A DNA stretch of 64,000 bases from JASLDZ01 sp965199975 (GCA_965199975.1 OZ241340.1:310001-374000); one strand, 5' to 3'; positions 45,639 to 54,700 are shown, counted from the first letter of the stretch. The notes: generated from the sequence alone by a model not told the origin. Numbers and translations are program-made.

Positions 45639-46865
45639 TTGAAGAACAGCCAGCCGCTGAGCCTGCACGTCCCCGAGCCGGTCGGCCGGCCGGGCGATGC
45701 GCCCGTGTTCGACTTCCCGCTGCAGGCCGCGGGCGAGGCGCAGCGCCCGTCCGTCGACGCCGATCCGCATTCCATGCGCGACATGGCCTACGGCCTCGTG
45801 CGCGTGCTGGACGAGGAGGGCCGCGCCATCGGCCCGTGGGATCCCAGGCTCGATCCCGACACCCTGCGGCGCGGCCTGCGCACCATGGTGCTGACCCGCA
45901 CCTTCGACGAGCGGATGTATCGCGCCCAGCGCCAGGGCAAGACCAGCTTCTACATGAAGTGCACGGGCGAGGAGGCCATCGCCACCGCCCAGGCGCTGGT
46001 GCTGACGCGCGAGGACATGGGCTTTCCCACCTACCGCCAGCAGGGGCTCCTCATCGCACGCGGCTATCCGCTGGCCGAGATGATGAACCAGATCTACAGC
46101 AACGCGAAAGACCCGATCAAGGGTCGCCAGCTGCCGATCATGTATTCGTCCAAGGACTTCGGCTTCTTCACCATCAGCGGCAACCTGGGCACCCAGTATC
46201 CGCAAGCGGTGGGCTGGGCCATGGCCAGCGCCTACAAGGGCGACGACAAGATCGCCATCACCTGGATCGGCGACGGGGCCACCGCGGAGGGCGACTTCCA
46301 CAGCGCGCTCACCTTCGCGGCGGTGTACCGCGCGCCGGTGATCCTCAATATCGTCAACAACCAGTGGGCCATCAGCTCCTTCCACGGCATCGCCGGGGGC
46401 GAGCGCACCACCTTCGCCGCGCGAGGGGTCGGTTATGGCCTGCCCAGCCTGCGTGTGGACGGGAACGACTTCCTGGCCGTGACCGCCGCGACCCAGTGGG
46501 CCGCCGACCGCGCCCGCGCCAACCTGGGCGCCACCGTCATCGAGATGTTCACCTACCGCGGCGCCCAGCACTCCACCTCCGACGACCCGGCCCGCTATCG
46601 CCCCGCCGACGAACACACCCTGTGGCCGCTGGGCGACCCCATCGCGCGCCTGCGCCAGCACCTCGTCACCCTCGGCGAGTGGGACGACGAACGTCACACA
46701 GCGCTGGAGGCCGAGTGCCTGGAGGAAGTGCGCGCCGCCGCCCGCGAGTCCGAGGCCATCGGCACGCTGGGCCAGAGCCGCCCCTCCACCAAGGAGATGT
46801 TCCTGGAGGTGTTCAAGGAGCCCGACTGGCGCCTGCGCGAGCAGCGCGGCGAGGTGGGGGTCTAG
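45639..46865 (+). CDS. bkdA1: 2-oxoisovalerate dehydrogenase E1 component alpha subunit
   Basis: The protein is 408 aa with a TTG start fixed by GGAGGAG 8 nt upstream. It is a branched-chain type E1alpha: 'RTFDERMYRAQRQGKTSFYM' and 'CTGEEAIATAQALVL', the thiamine-diphosphate motif from GDG to NN at about 211-240 ('WIGDGATAEGDFHSALTF', 'VILNIVNNQWAISSFHG'), and the phosphorylation-loop-like 'TYRGAQHSTSDDPARYRP'. It decarboxylates the 2-oxoacids from Val, Leu and Ile and passes the acyl group to the lipoyl domain of E2. The beta subunit follows after 2 bp. No Bkd regulator is nearby. Confidence 0.95.
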   Translation: MKNSQPLSLHVPEPVGRPGDAPVFDFPLQAAGEAQRPSVDADPHSMRDMAYGLVRVLDEEGRAIGPWDPRLDPDTLRRGLRTMVLTRTFDERMYRAQRQGKTSFYMKCTGEEAIATAQALVLTREDMGFPTYRQQGLLIARGYPLAEMMNQIYSNAKDPIKGRQLPIMYSSKDFGFFTISGNLGTQYPQAVGWAMASAYKGDDKIAITWIGDGATAEGDFHSALTFAAVYRAPVILNIVNNQWAISSFHGIAGGERTTFAARGVGYGLPSLRVDGNDFLAVTAATQWAADRARANLGATVIEMFTYRGAQHSTSDDPARYRPADEHTLWPLGDPIARLRQHLVTLGEWDDERHTALEAECLEEVRAAARESEAIGTLGQSRPSTKEMFLEVFKEPDWRLREQRGEVGV

Positions 46866-46867
46866 CC

Positions 46868-47884
<1,017 letters not shown>

Positions 47885-47889
47885 CGATC

Positions 47890-49719
47890 ATGGGCCGCTT
47901 CGTCTTCAAGCTGCCCGACGTGGGCGAGGGCACCGCCGAGGCCGAGCTCGTCGCCTGGCACGTCGCCGTGGGCGACCGCGTCGCCGAGGACCAGCCTCTG
48001 GCCGACGTGATGACCGACAAGGCCACCGTCGAACTCACTTCGCCGGTGGCCGGCGTGGTGCGCTCCCTGCACGGCGAACCTGGCGAGATGCGCGCGGTGA
48101 AGAGCGACCTCGTGGTCCTCGACGTCGAGGGCGCCGGCGGCGAGAGCGACCCCTCCGACCAGCAGGTTATCCCCTCCCCCACGGGCGAGCGTAATATCGA
48201 CGCCCGTGACACGCCGCCCACCACGCCCGCCAGCGAACGGCCGGACTCCCGCGAGAAGAGTCCCGTGACGTCGAACGGCGACAGATCCAATGCCGGCAAG
48301 GAGTCCTACAGCCAAGCCGGACAGTCCGGACAGACGCTCGCCAACCGGACTCCCGCCGCCGGCGACTTCACCTTCCGCCTCCCCGACGTGGGCGAGGGCA
48401 CCGCCGAGGCCGAGCTGGTCGGCTGGCACGTGGCCGTCGGCGACCGCGTCGAGGAGGACCAGCCCCTCGCCGACGTGATGACCGACAAGGCCACCGTCGA
48501 GCTCACCTCGCCTACGGCGGGCGTGGTGACGGCCCTGCACGGCGAGCCGGGCGCCATGATCGCGGTGAAGGCGCCGCTGGTGGAGCTGGACACCGGCAAG
48601 GGCACGCGCGCGGTCCCCTCCGGCGGCTCCGCCGCCACCTCCCCCGCTTCGCAGGGGAGGAGAGACGACGCCGCACCTCCCTCTCCTCCCCCGCCCAGCG
48701 GGGGAGGTGGCTCGGCCGCAGGCCGAGACGGAGGGGGCTCCGCACGCAACGTGCAGCCCGAGGACGCCCACTCACGCGCCCCCTCGGCGGCCGGCTTCGC
48801 CCCCTCGCAACCCGCCTTCGCCACCCGCGCGCCCGGCGCCAAGCCGCTCGCCAGCCCCGCCGTGCGCCGCCGCGCCCACGAGCTCGGCGTCGAGCTGCAG
48901 TACGTGCCGGGCAGCGGCCCCGCCGGCCGCATCGGCCACGCCGACCTCGACGCCTTCCTCGCCCGCGACCACGCCCCGGCGGCGCCCGCGGGTCGGGGCG
49001 CCGACGCGCGCTACGCCAGGCGCGAGGCGATCGACGACCTCAAGATCATCGGCTTGCGCCGCCGCATCGCCCAGCAGATGCAGGAGGCCAAGCGCCGCAT
49101 CCCCCACTTCATGTACGCCGAGGAGGTCGACGTCACCGAGCTTGAGGAGCTGCGCGCCCACCTCAACGCCACCAAGGCGAAGGAGCAGCCCAAGCTCACC
49201 CTCCTGCCCTTCATGATCCGCGCCCTGGTCAAGGCGCTGCCCGCCTACCCCAACATCAACGCCCGCTTCGACGACGAGGCCGGCGTGCTGCATCGCTTCG
49301 CCCCGGTGCACATGGGCATGGCCACCCAGACGCCGAACGGCCTGATCGTGCCCGTCATCCGCCACGCCGAGACGATGGACCTGTGGGCGCTGGCCGCCGA
49401 GGTCGCCCGCCTGGCCGCCGCCACCAAGGCGGGCGCGGCCAAAAAGGAGGAGCTCTCCGGCTCCACCATCACCCTGACCAGCCTCGGCCCCCTGGGCGGC
49501 GTCACCCACACCCCGGTGATCAACCACCCCGAGACCGCCATCGTCGGTCCCAACAAGATTATCGAGCGGCCGGTGGTGCGCGGCGGCGCCATCGCCATCC
49601 GCAAGATGATGAACGTCAGCTCCTCCTTCGACCACCGCGTCGTCGATGGCTACGACGCCGCCGAGTTCATCCAGGCGGTGAAGGGCCTCTTGGAGCACCC
49701 GGCCACGCTGTTCATGTGA
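47890..49719 (+). CDS. bkdB: Branched-chain 2-oxoacid dehydrogenase E2 (dihydrolipoamide acyltransferase) with two lipoyl domains
   Basis: The protein is 609 aa, longer than the usual 420-500. There are two lipoyl domains, almost identical ('FKLPDVGEGTAEAELVAWHV' and 'FRLPDVGEGTAEAELVGWHV'), with modifiable lysines at K44 and about K200 in 'DVMTDKATVEL'. The E1/E3-binding domain is at about 319-357 ('PLASPAVRRRAHELGVEL', 'GSGPAGRIGHADLDAFL'). The catalytic domain runs from about 375 to 609, with His near 582 in 'SSFDHRVVDGYDAAEF'. Linker 1 (about 80-155) is hydrophilic with Ser/Gln-rich repeats. Linker 2 (about 235-315) includes an odd Pro/Ser/Gly stretch at 250-280 encoded by three DNA hairpins, apparently a palindromic repeat taken into the reading frame. 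The duplication of the lipoyl domain and the inserted linker explain the extra length. Confidence 0.95.
   Translation: MGRFVFKLPDVGEGTAEAELVAWHVAVGDRVAEDQPLADVMTDKATVELTSPVAGVVRSLHGEPGEMRAVKSDLVVLDVEGAGGESDPSDQQVIPSPTGERNIDARDTPPTTPASERPDSREKSPVTSNGDRSNAGKESYSQAGQSGQTLANRTPAAGDFTFRLPDVGEGTAEAELVGWHVAVGDRVEEDQPLADVMTDKATVELTSPTAGVVTALHGEPGAMIAVKAPLVELDTGKGTRAVPSGGSAATSPASQGRRDDAAPPSPPPPSGGGGSAAGRDGGGSARNVQPEDAHSRAPSAAGFAPSQPAFATRAPGAKPLASPAVRRRAHELGVELQYVPGSGPAGRIGHADLDAFLARDHAPAAPAGRGADARYARREAIDDLKIIGLRRRIAQQMQEAKRRIPHFMYAEEVDVTELEELRAHLNATKAKEQPKLTLLPFMIRALVKALPAYPNINARFDDEAGVLHRFAPVHMGMATQTPNGLIVPVIRHAETMDLWALAAEVARLAAATKAGAAKKEELSGSTITLTSLGPLGGVTHTPVINHPETAIVGPNKIIERPVVRGGAIAIRKMMNVSSSFDHRVVDGYDAAEFIQAVKGLLEHPATLFM
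48638..48727. repeat. Palindromic repeat cluster inserted in frame in the E2 linker
   Basis: Three stems stand in a row inside the E2 coding sequence: CCTCCCC-N9-GGGGAGG (48638-48660), CCTCCCCCGC-N3-GCGGGGGAGG (48685-48707) and CTCGGCC-GCA-GGCCGAG (48711-48727). The second has the same 10-bp arms as the intergenic hairpin at 45528-45551. The encoded peptide is low-complexity (APPSPPPPSGGGGSAAGRD) and lies in a flexible linker where an insertion would be tolerated. Confidence 0.75.
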
Positions 49720-49739
49720 CCACCCTTTCGATCCGCGCA

Positions 49740-49757
49740 TCCCCGCGAATGCGGGGA
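49740..49757. repeat. Intergenic palindrome TCCCCGC-GAAT-GCGGGGA
   Basis: A perfect 7-bp stem with a GAAT loop, continuing as 'CTCAGACCAACCCCGGGATC', sits in the 64-bp gap between E2 and the small ORF at 49784. From memory, 'ATCCCCGCGAAAGCGGGGA' hairpins of this style are widespread intergenic repeats in proteobacteria. This copy looks like half of such an element. It could also modulate the expression of the distal genes. Confidence 0.6.
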
Positions 49758-49783
49758 CTCAGACCAACCCCGGGATCGCTGTG

Positions 49784-50233
49784 ATGGTAGCGCCGTGCGT
49801 CCAGGTTCAGGGGCTCTGCGTGGCGCCGGCCTACGCCGCGGCCATGGCGCCGGAAGCGCTCATCATCGGCCCGGCGAAGCCGGACGCCGCCCGCGCCGCG
49901 GCGATCGCGCGGCTGGGCGCCTCGATCGACGTGGTGCTGAGCGACTGCATGGGCTGCATCGACATCCACCGCTACCGCGTGACCTGCCGGAACCAGGCCT
50001 GCGTGGCCGTCGGCGACGTCGGCCGGCATGGGACGACGCTCACGCTGAACTGGTCAGCGCTCCCCAAGAGTGAGCCGCCCGCCCGGCAGGCCACGCTGTT
50101 CCTGGTCGTGAAGGCGACCTCGCCCGCCGCCCTGCGCGACGCCGTCGCGGCGATCGCGCTCGACACTGACGCCGCCGGCGTCGCCATTCCGCTGCGCGAG
50201 GTCCTCGCCAGAAGCTCCGTCAGGCTCCCATGA
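49784..50233 (+). CDS. Hypothetical protein between E2 and E3
   Basis: The protein is 149 aa from the ATG at 49784 (a GTG one codon earlier is possible). I do not recognise a family. The protein has five Cys after the N-terminal region ('GLCVAPAYAAAM', 'VVLSDCMGCIDIHRYRVTC', 'RNQACVAVGD') and alternating hydrophobic and polar segments. 'LRDAVAAIALDTDAAGVAIP' resembles a helix-strand unit. The high third-position GC and the 4-bp ATGA overlap with the E3 gene support a real gene. It is not a normal part of the Bkd operon. The Cys cluster could bind a metal or form disulfides, but neither is shown. Confidence 0.55.
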   Translation: MVAPCVQVQGLCVAPAYAAAMAPEALIIGPAKPDAARAAAIARLGASIDVVLSDCMGCIDIHRYRVTCRNQACVAVGDVGRHGTTLTLNWSALPKSEPPARQATLFLVVKATSPAALRDAVAAIALDTDAAGVAIPLREVLARSSVRLP

Positions 50234-51657
50234 CCCAGCCCCTCACGCCCAAGGTCCTCGTCATCGGCGGCGGCCCGGGCGGCTACGTGGCCGCCATCCG
50301 CTGCGGCCAGCTGGGGCTCGACACGGTGCTGGTCGACGGCGAGCGGCTGGGCGGCACCTGCCTGATCCGCGGCTGCATCCCCTCAAAGGCCATGATCCAC
50401 GTGGCCTCGGAGGTCGACGCCATGCGCCGAGCCGCGGTCGCTGGCGGTCGCCACGGGGTGAGCCTGTCCGCCCCACCCCAGGTCGACATGGCACGCACCG
50501 TCGCCTGGAAGGAGACGGTGGTCGACAAGCTGAACTCGGGCGTCACCAACCTACTGAAGCGGGCCAAGGTGAAGGTGGTGCACGGCTTCGGCCGCTTCAC
50601 CGACGCCAAGACCTGCGTGGTGGAGACCGACGCCGGGCCGGTGGCCATAGCTCCCGAGCACGTGATCCTCGCGTCGGGCTCCAAGCCCGTGGAGCTGCCG
50701 CACATCCCCTTCTCCGGTCCTGGCGGCGGCCCGGTGATCTCCTCCACCGAGGCGCTGGCCCTGCCCGAGCTGCCCAGGCGGCTCGTGGTCGTCGGCGCCG
50801 GCTACATCGGGCTGGAGCTCGGCATCGCCTTCCGCAAGTTCGGCTCGGAGGTCACGGTGGTGGAGGCGCAGGACGCCATCCTGCCGCTCTACGACGACCA
50901 GCTCACCTCGCCGGTGCGCCGCTGGCTGGAGAAGAACGGCGTGGCGCTGAAGCTCGGCGCCAAGGCCAAGGCGCTGGAAGCCGACGGGAACGGCCACGCC
51001 CTGGTGATCGAGACGGCCGACGGCGAGACCGAGCGCCTCCCCTGCGACCGCGTGCTCGTCACCGTCGGCCGGCGCCCCTTCACCGAAGGCTGGGGGCTCG
51101 ACGCCATGGGCCTGGCGATGGATGGCCGCTTCGTGCGCGTGGACGACCGGTGCGCCACCTCCATGCGCGGCGTCTTCGCCATCGGCGACCTCGTGGGCGA
51201 ACCCATGCTGGCCCACAAGGCCTCGGCCCAGGGCGAGATGGTCGCCGAGATCATCGCCGGGAAGACGCGCCGCTTCGCCCCGGTCAGCGTCTCCTCGGTG
51301 TGCTTCACCGAGCCCGAGGTGGTCTGCGCCGGCCTCCTCCCCGGCGACCCGGGCGGGAGCGGCCCCGACGTGGCGGTGGGCGTCTTCCCCTTCCAGGCCA
51401 ACGGCCGCGCGCTGAGCATGGAGGCGGGCGACGACGGCGGCTTCGTGCGCGTTCTCTCCTCCAAGGCCGACGGACGCCTGCTGGGCGTTCAGGCCGTGGG
51501 CGCCCACGTGAGCGAGCTCGTGGCCGAGTTCACCCTGGCGCTGGAGATGGGCGCAACGCTGGACGACATCGCGGGCACCATCCACGTGCACCCCACCCTG
51601 TCGGAAGGCTTCCATGAGGCCGTGAGCCGCACGCTGGGCCACGCGATCCACATCTGA
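50230..51657 (+). CDS. lpdA: Dihydrolipoyl dehydrogenase (E3)
   Basis: The protein is 475 aa. FAD-binding 'VLVIGGGPGGYVAAIRCGQL' at the start, redox disulfide Cys44/Cys49 in 'LGGTCLIRGCIPSKA', NAD-binding 'RLVVVGAGYIGLELGIAFRK', FAD 'MRGVFAIGDLVGEPMLAHKA', and the C-terminal catalytic His454 with Glu459 in 'TIHVHPTLSEGFHEA'. It reoxidises the dihydrolipoyl groups of E2 with NAD+. The start overlaps the stop of the small ORF by 4 bp. This is the last gene of the 2-oxoacid dehydrogenase operon; a tRNA gene with its own promoter follows. Confidence 0.96.
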   Translation: MTQPLTPKVLVIGGGPGGYVAAIRCGQLGLDTVLVDGERLGGTCLIRGCIPSKAMIHVASEVDAMRRAAVAGGRHGVSLSAPPQVDMARTVAWKETVVDKLNSGVTNLLKRAKVKVVHGFGRFTDAKTCVVETDAGPVAIAPEHVILASGSKPVELPHIPFSGPGGGPVISSTEALALPELPRRLVVVGAGYIGLELGIAFRKFGSEVTVVEAQDAILPLYDDQLTSPVRRWLEKNGVALKLGAKAKALEADGNGHALVIETADGETERLPCDRVLVTVGRRPFTEGWGLDAMGLAMDGRFVRVDDRCATSMRGVFAIGDLVGEPMLAHKASAQGEMVAEIIAGKTRRFAPVSVSSVCFTEPEVVCAGLLPGDPGGSGPDVAVGVFPFQANGRALSMEAGDDGGFVRVLSSKADGRLLGVQAVGAHVSELVAEFTLALEMGATLDDIAGTIHVHPTLSEGFHEAVSRTLGHAIHI

Positions 51658-51676
51658 TGCACGCTCGACCTCGGAC

Positions 51677-51703
51677 TTGTCGCGCGTGCGCACCTCCTAT
51701 ATC
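51677..51703 (+). promoter_or_regulatory. Candidate housekeeping promoter for tRNA-Ser
   Basis: TTGTCGC at 51677-51683 and CCTATATC at 51696-51703, separated by 12 bp, fit the Caulobacter sigma-73 consensus (TTGACGS-N10-14-GCTANAWC) with two mismatches. Position -10 lies 41 bp before the tRNA 5' end, with a GC-rich stretch containing CCCGCC/GGCGGG in between. The consensus is established knowledge; promoter activity is inferred. Confidence 0.55.
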
Positions 51704-51744
51704 CCGCCCGTTCCGCGGCGGGTCGCTACACCTCGCGGAGCGAC

Positions 51745-51834
51745 GGTGAGGTGGCGGAGTGGTCGATCGCGCACGCTTGGAAAGCGTGTTTAGGCGAAAG
51801 CCTAACGAGGGTTCGAATCCCTCTCTCACCGCCA
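51745..51834 (+). tRNA. tRNA-Ser (anticodon GGA)
   Basis: 90 nt including an encoded CCA. The acceptor stem GGTGAGG pairs with TCTCACC, followed by discriminator G and CCA. The D-arm is 'GGCGGAGTGGTCGATCGC'. The anticodon stem CACGC/GCGTG holds the loop TTGGAAA, giving anticodon GGA at 51779-51781. A long variable arm (TAGGC-GAAA-GCCTA) is diagnostic of the Ser class, and the T-arm contains GGTTCGAATCC. It decodes UCC and UCU. The 3' end borders a lower-GC remnant region, so it could be an integration site. Confidence 0.97.
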
Positions 51835-52223
51835 TTCTTTTGAACGGCTGATCCCGGCGGTGGAGACGCGCAGCTAAGTCGCGCAAATCTCCCACCTTCT
51901 CAAAGCCCGCGCGTCTCCGGTGACGCCAACCGGGCTCCTCGCGCTTGGCGCGGTCGGCGACGCCGCAGCTGCGGTCTCCGCGCGTCACCGCCACCGCAGT
52001 TTGGCGCGCTCCAGAGGGGTGCAGCAATTGGCGACATCAGTTATTCGCATACCTTCAAGCTTATATTTAGCGAATTGATAGGCGGAGTTATAGGTTTGGC
52101 TGGGGCAACAAGGCTTTTCACCCAGCAGGAATTTGCGCCGGAGCGGGCTATGCTTGCGCCCCCGCCTATGACGGCGGTATAGGCCGGCCGCCGCTCATCG
52201 ATCCGGGCGGCAGGAGGCCATCT
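51835..52223. other. Lower-GC gene-free region downstream of tRNA-Ser
   Basis: 389 bp without a credible gene. The left part has inverted arms GGTGGAGACGCGC (about 51859-51871) and GCGCGTCTCC (about 51909-51918). From about 52020 the base composition changes abruptly to AT-rich ('CAAGCTTATATTTAGCGAAT'), unlike the rest of the window. It ends with a strong AGGAGG ribosome site at 52212-52217, 6 nt before the ATG of the decayed methyltransferase gene. This looks like the left boundary of acquired DNA. No integrase and no second copy of the tRNA 3' end was seen. Confidence 0.55.
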
Positions 52224-53688
52224 ATGGAAGCTGCGCTCGCCAACGTTATTGAAACTGTAAGCTTGGCATCGCTAAAGCCTGCTAACCGCAATGCGCGAAC
52301 TCATTCAAAGAAGCAAATCAATCAAATAGCGGCTTCAATGAAGCGGTTTGGCTTCACCAACCCAATTTTGATTGATGGCGACAACATCATCGTTGCGGGT
52401 CATGGGCGCTACGCCGCCGCCAATGCGCTCGGCCTCAAGGAGGCGCCCTGGATCCGCATCGGCTCGATGACGCCTGCGGAGAAGCGCGCATACGCGATCG
52501 CCGACAACGCCATCGCCGCGAAATCAGGCTGGGACAAGGAGCTGCTGGCGCTGGAACTGAGCGGGCTGATCGACCTCGGCTTCGACATGGAGCTGACAGG
52601 CTTCGAGATGCCCGAGATCGATCAGATCCTCGTCGACGTCGCAGAGGAGTCGCCGAAGGCGCCCGCGCGCGAGGATTTGGCGCCGGCTCCGCGTGACGGC
52701 GCCCCAACCTCGCGGCCCGGCGACCTATGGCTCCTCGGCCGCCATCGCCTGATGTGCGGCGACGCGAAGGACTGGAGCGCTATGGCTCTCCTCATGGGCT
52801 CTGAGCGCGCCCACATGTTTTCACTGATCCTCCCTACAACTTGAAAATTGAAGGTGTCGTCAGCGGCCGAGGAAAGGCGAAGCACGGCGACTTCGTGGAA
52901 GCGTCCGGCGAGCTGACACCCGTTGAGTTCACGGCCTTCCTCGCTTAGGCGCTCAGGTCCATGGCGCCAGCTTGCAAAGATGGCGCAATCCTCTTCGTCC
53001 GCATGGACTGGCGCCACATAGGCGAGCTCCTCGCCGCTGGTCGTGAAGCTGCACTAGAACTCAAGAACATGTGCGTTTGGGTGAAAACGAACGGCGGCCA
53101 AGGAGCCTTTTACCGCTCCAAGCACGAGCTGGTGACGGTGTGGAAGCACGGGAAAGCGGAGCACACGAACACCTTCGGCCTGGGAGAAGGCGGCCGAAGC
53201 CGCACGAACGTTTGGCAGTACGCCGGGTGAACGCCTTTAAGGTCGAGCGGTCGGAAGAGCTCGCCATGCACCCGACCGCCAAGCCAGTCGCCATGGTTGC
53301 AGACGCCATCCGCGATGTGACCCACCGTAACGAGATTGTTCTGGACCCCTTCGGGGGCTCGGGCACGACGCTCATCGCCGCTCAGAAGACCGGGCGTCAC
53401 GCTCGGCTCATGGAGCTGGACCCCGCCTACTGCGACACCATCATCCGACGGTGGGAGGTCTTCACAGGCAAGAACGCAGTGCTTGCTTCAAGCGATCGAT
53501 GTTTTGAATCTGTGACAGATGAAAGGAACCAGCTTCAATCGAGGGCCGCCATCGGCAAGCTGTACAATTCTTTGAAGAGGAGCATTCACATGAGCGATGA
53601 TGAGCGTGACGGGGACGGTAAGGTTGGCCCTGGGCGGCCGCCGAAAGAACGGATCAAGCTGGTGAATATCTCTGGCACCGGTTGGTAG
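52224..53688 (+). pseudogene. Decayed ParB-domain/DNA methyltransferase fusion (phage or island type)
   Basis: Read through three lesions, this is a ParB-N domain ('PANRNARTHSKKQINQIAAS', 'ILIDGDNIIVAGHGRYAAAN') fused to a beta-class adenine/cytosine-N4 methyltransferase. Lesion 1 is a G lost after 52817, turning 'MVFTDPPYNL' into 'MFSLILPTT*'. Lesion 2 is an in-frame TAG at 52946-52948 (expected GAG in 'LAEAL'). Lesion 3 is a G lost near 53225-53228, ending one frame at 'WQYAG*' and resuming as 'VNAFKVERSEELAMHPTAKP'. The SAM motif 'LDPFGGSGTTLIAAQ' is intact. In the working family the protein methylates DNA to protect phage or plasmid DNA. The lower GC content and codon use differ from the neighbours, consistent with transfer and decay. 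Confidence 0.85.
53590..53688 (+). pseudogene. Short DUF5681-like N-terminal fragment
   Basis: An ATG at 53590 with GAGGAG 7 nt upstream starts a 32-aa reading 'MSDDERDGDGKVGPGRPPKE', ending in TAG. The 'KVG-GRPPKE' core resembles the N-terminus of DUF5681 proteins, small genes that often lie next to ParB-type methyltransferases in mobile elements, which continue with 'KPGQSGNPKGRPKG'. Here the continuation is lost. It is in the same frame as the end of the methyltransferase, so a separating stop codon may also have been lost. Confidence 0.45.
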
Positions 53689-53806
53689 GACGTCTAGAGC
53701 GCTAATCTGACTACCGGGCAGATCACGCGGAGCCATCAGTCCGTGGACGTCCGCTTCCTGGAGCAAAGCCAAGGGCCGGTAGTGGCGCGCTTCGGCCGGA
53801 GAGCCT

Positions 53807-54664
53807 TTAGAAACCTGCAGATCTCAGCACGTCGCGCATACTCAAGGGCGTCCTGCCGAGCAGTTGGGCCAGAGTCGCGTCGGTGGCGCTGAAGTCTCCG
53901 CGTCGCGCCGCCTGAAACATGCCCAGCAGCATGTCGGCGTAGACGGCGGGGCGGCCAGCCGCGACCTCCCTCTCCTTCCACGCCTCGTCGGAAACGACCG
54001 TGTGGTGGACCTCCCGCCCCGTCAGCTCAGAGGCCGTCGCGGCGAGTTCCGCCATCGTGACGGCCTCGCCGCCGGTAAGCGGCGGCGTAGCGCCCAACCA
54101 GCTCTCTTCGTCCAGAAGCAATGCCGCATCCCCCTCCGCAAGGTCGTCGCGCGCCGTCCAGCTCACCGGACCGTCCTCCGGTGTCACGAGATCGCCGCTG
54201 CGCAGACCAGCTCCCACCATGTGCAGGCAGCTTTCGGCGTAGAAGCCGTTGCGCAGGGCAGTGGCGGCGACACCCGCGTTGGTCAGGTCCGCCTCGGTGC
54301 CGGCATGCTGATCGGCGGGCAGGAAGGGCGAGCCCCGGCGTACACCCATGTGGCTGGTGTAGAGCACGCGGCGTGCGCCGGCCTCGCGCGCGGCTGTGAT
54401 CGCCGCCCGATGCAGGCGCAGGGCCTCGTCGCCCAGTTTGTCGGCGGAGACGATGAGAACCTGCTCGGCCCCGGCGAAGGCACGCGCAAGGCTCTCCGGC
54501 TCGGCGAAGTCGCCCTGGCGCACCTCTACACCTCGAAGGCGGAGCCCTTCCGCCTTCGACGGATCGCGCACGCTCACGCCGATGCGCGCATCGGGCGCGC
54601 GCCGGAGCAGGTGCTCAACGATGCCGGCGCCCAGCTTCCCGCCGGCTCCCGTGACGATGATCAT
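53807..54664 (-). CDS. NmrA/QOR2-like NAD(P)H-binding oxidoreductase
   Basis: The protein is 285 aa from the ATG at 54664. The Rossmann start 'MIIVTGAGGKLGAGIVEHLL' carries a GxGGxxG-type loop, followed by 'RIGVSVRDPSKAEGLRLRGV', 'EVRQGDFAEPESLARAFAGA', 'RRVLYTSHMGV' and 'TALRNGFYAESCLHMVG'. This order is typical of atypical short-chain dehydrogenases such as E. coli QorB (YtfG), which reduces quinones with NADPH, and of NmrA-like redox sensors. There is no canonical YxxxK motif. It is divergent from a TetR regulator with 99 bp between the starts, so it is the likely target of that regulator. Confidence 0.88.
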   Translation of the reverse strand: MIIVTGAGGKLGAGIVEHLLRRAPDARIGVSVRDPSKAEGLRLRGVEVRQGDFAEPESLARAFAGAEQVLIVSADKLGDEALRLHRAAITAAREAGARRVLYTSHMGVRRGSPFLPADQHAGTEADLTNAGVAATALRNGFYAESCLHMVGAGLRSGDLVTPEDGPVSWTARDDLAEGDAALLLDEESWLGATPPLTGGEAVTMAELAATASELTGREVHHTVVSDEAWKEREVAAGRPAVYADMLLGMFQAARRGDFSATDATLAQLLGRTPLSMRDVLRSAGF

Positions 54665-54682
54665 GCGGCAGGCCCCATAGCG

Positions 54683-54700
54683 ACGTGCTCGGTTGCACGT
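54683..54700. promoter_or_regulatory. Candidate TetR operator ACGTGC-N6-GCACGT
   Basis: A perfect inverted repeat with 6-bp arms and a 6-bp spacer lies in the 99-bp region between the oxidoreductase and the tetR starts. A weaker one, ACCT-N6-AGGT, follows at about 54711-54724. Size and location match operators of TetR-family proteins, which bind 15-20 bp palindromes upstream of a divergent target gene. Assignment is by position and symmetry only. Confidence 0.5.

Noticed and set aside
51530..52027. Minus-strand reading frame with 'EGFEPS' and 'LNTLSKRAR' that looks like a protein
   Set aside because: It is the antisense of the tRNA-Ser gene, a classic artefact; the rest is low-complexity Arg-rich sequence.
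51835..53806. Direct repeat of the tRNA-Ser 3' end as an attR site
   Set aside because: No second copy of the T-arm/acceptor sequence was found up to 53806, so an att pair cannot be claimed.
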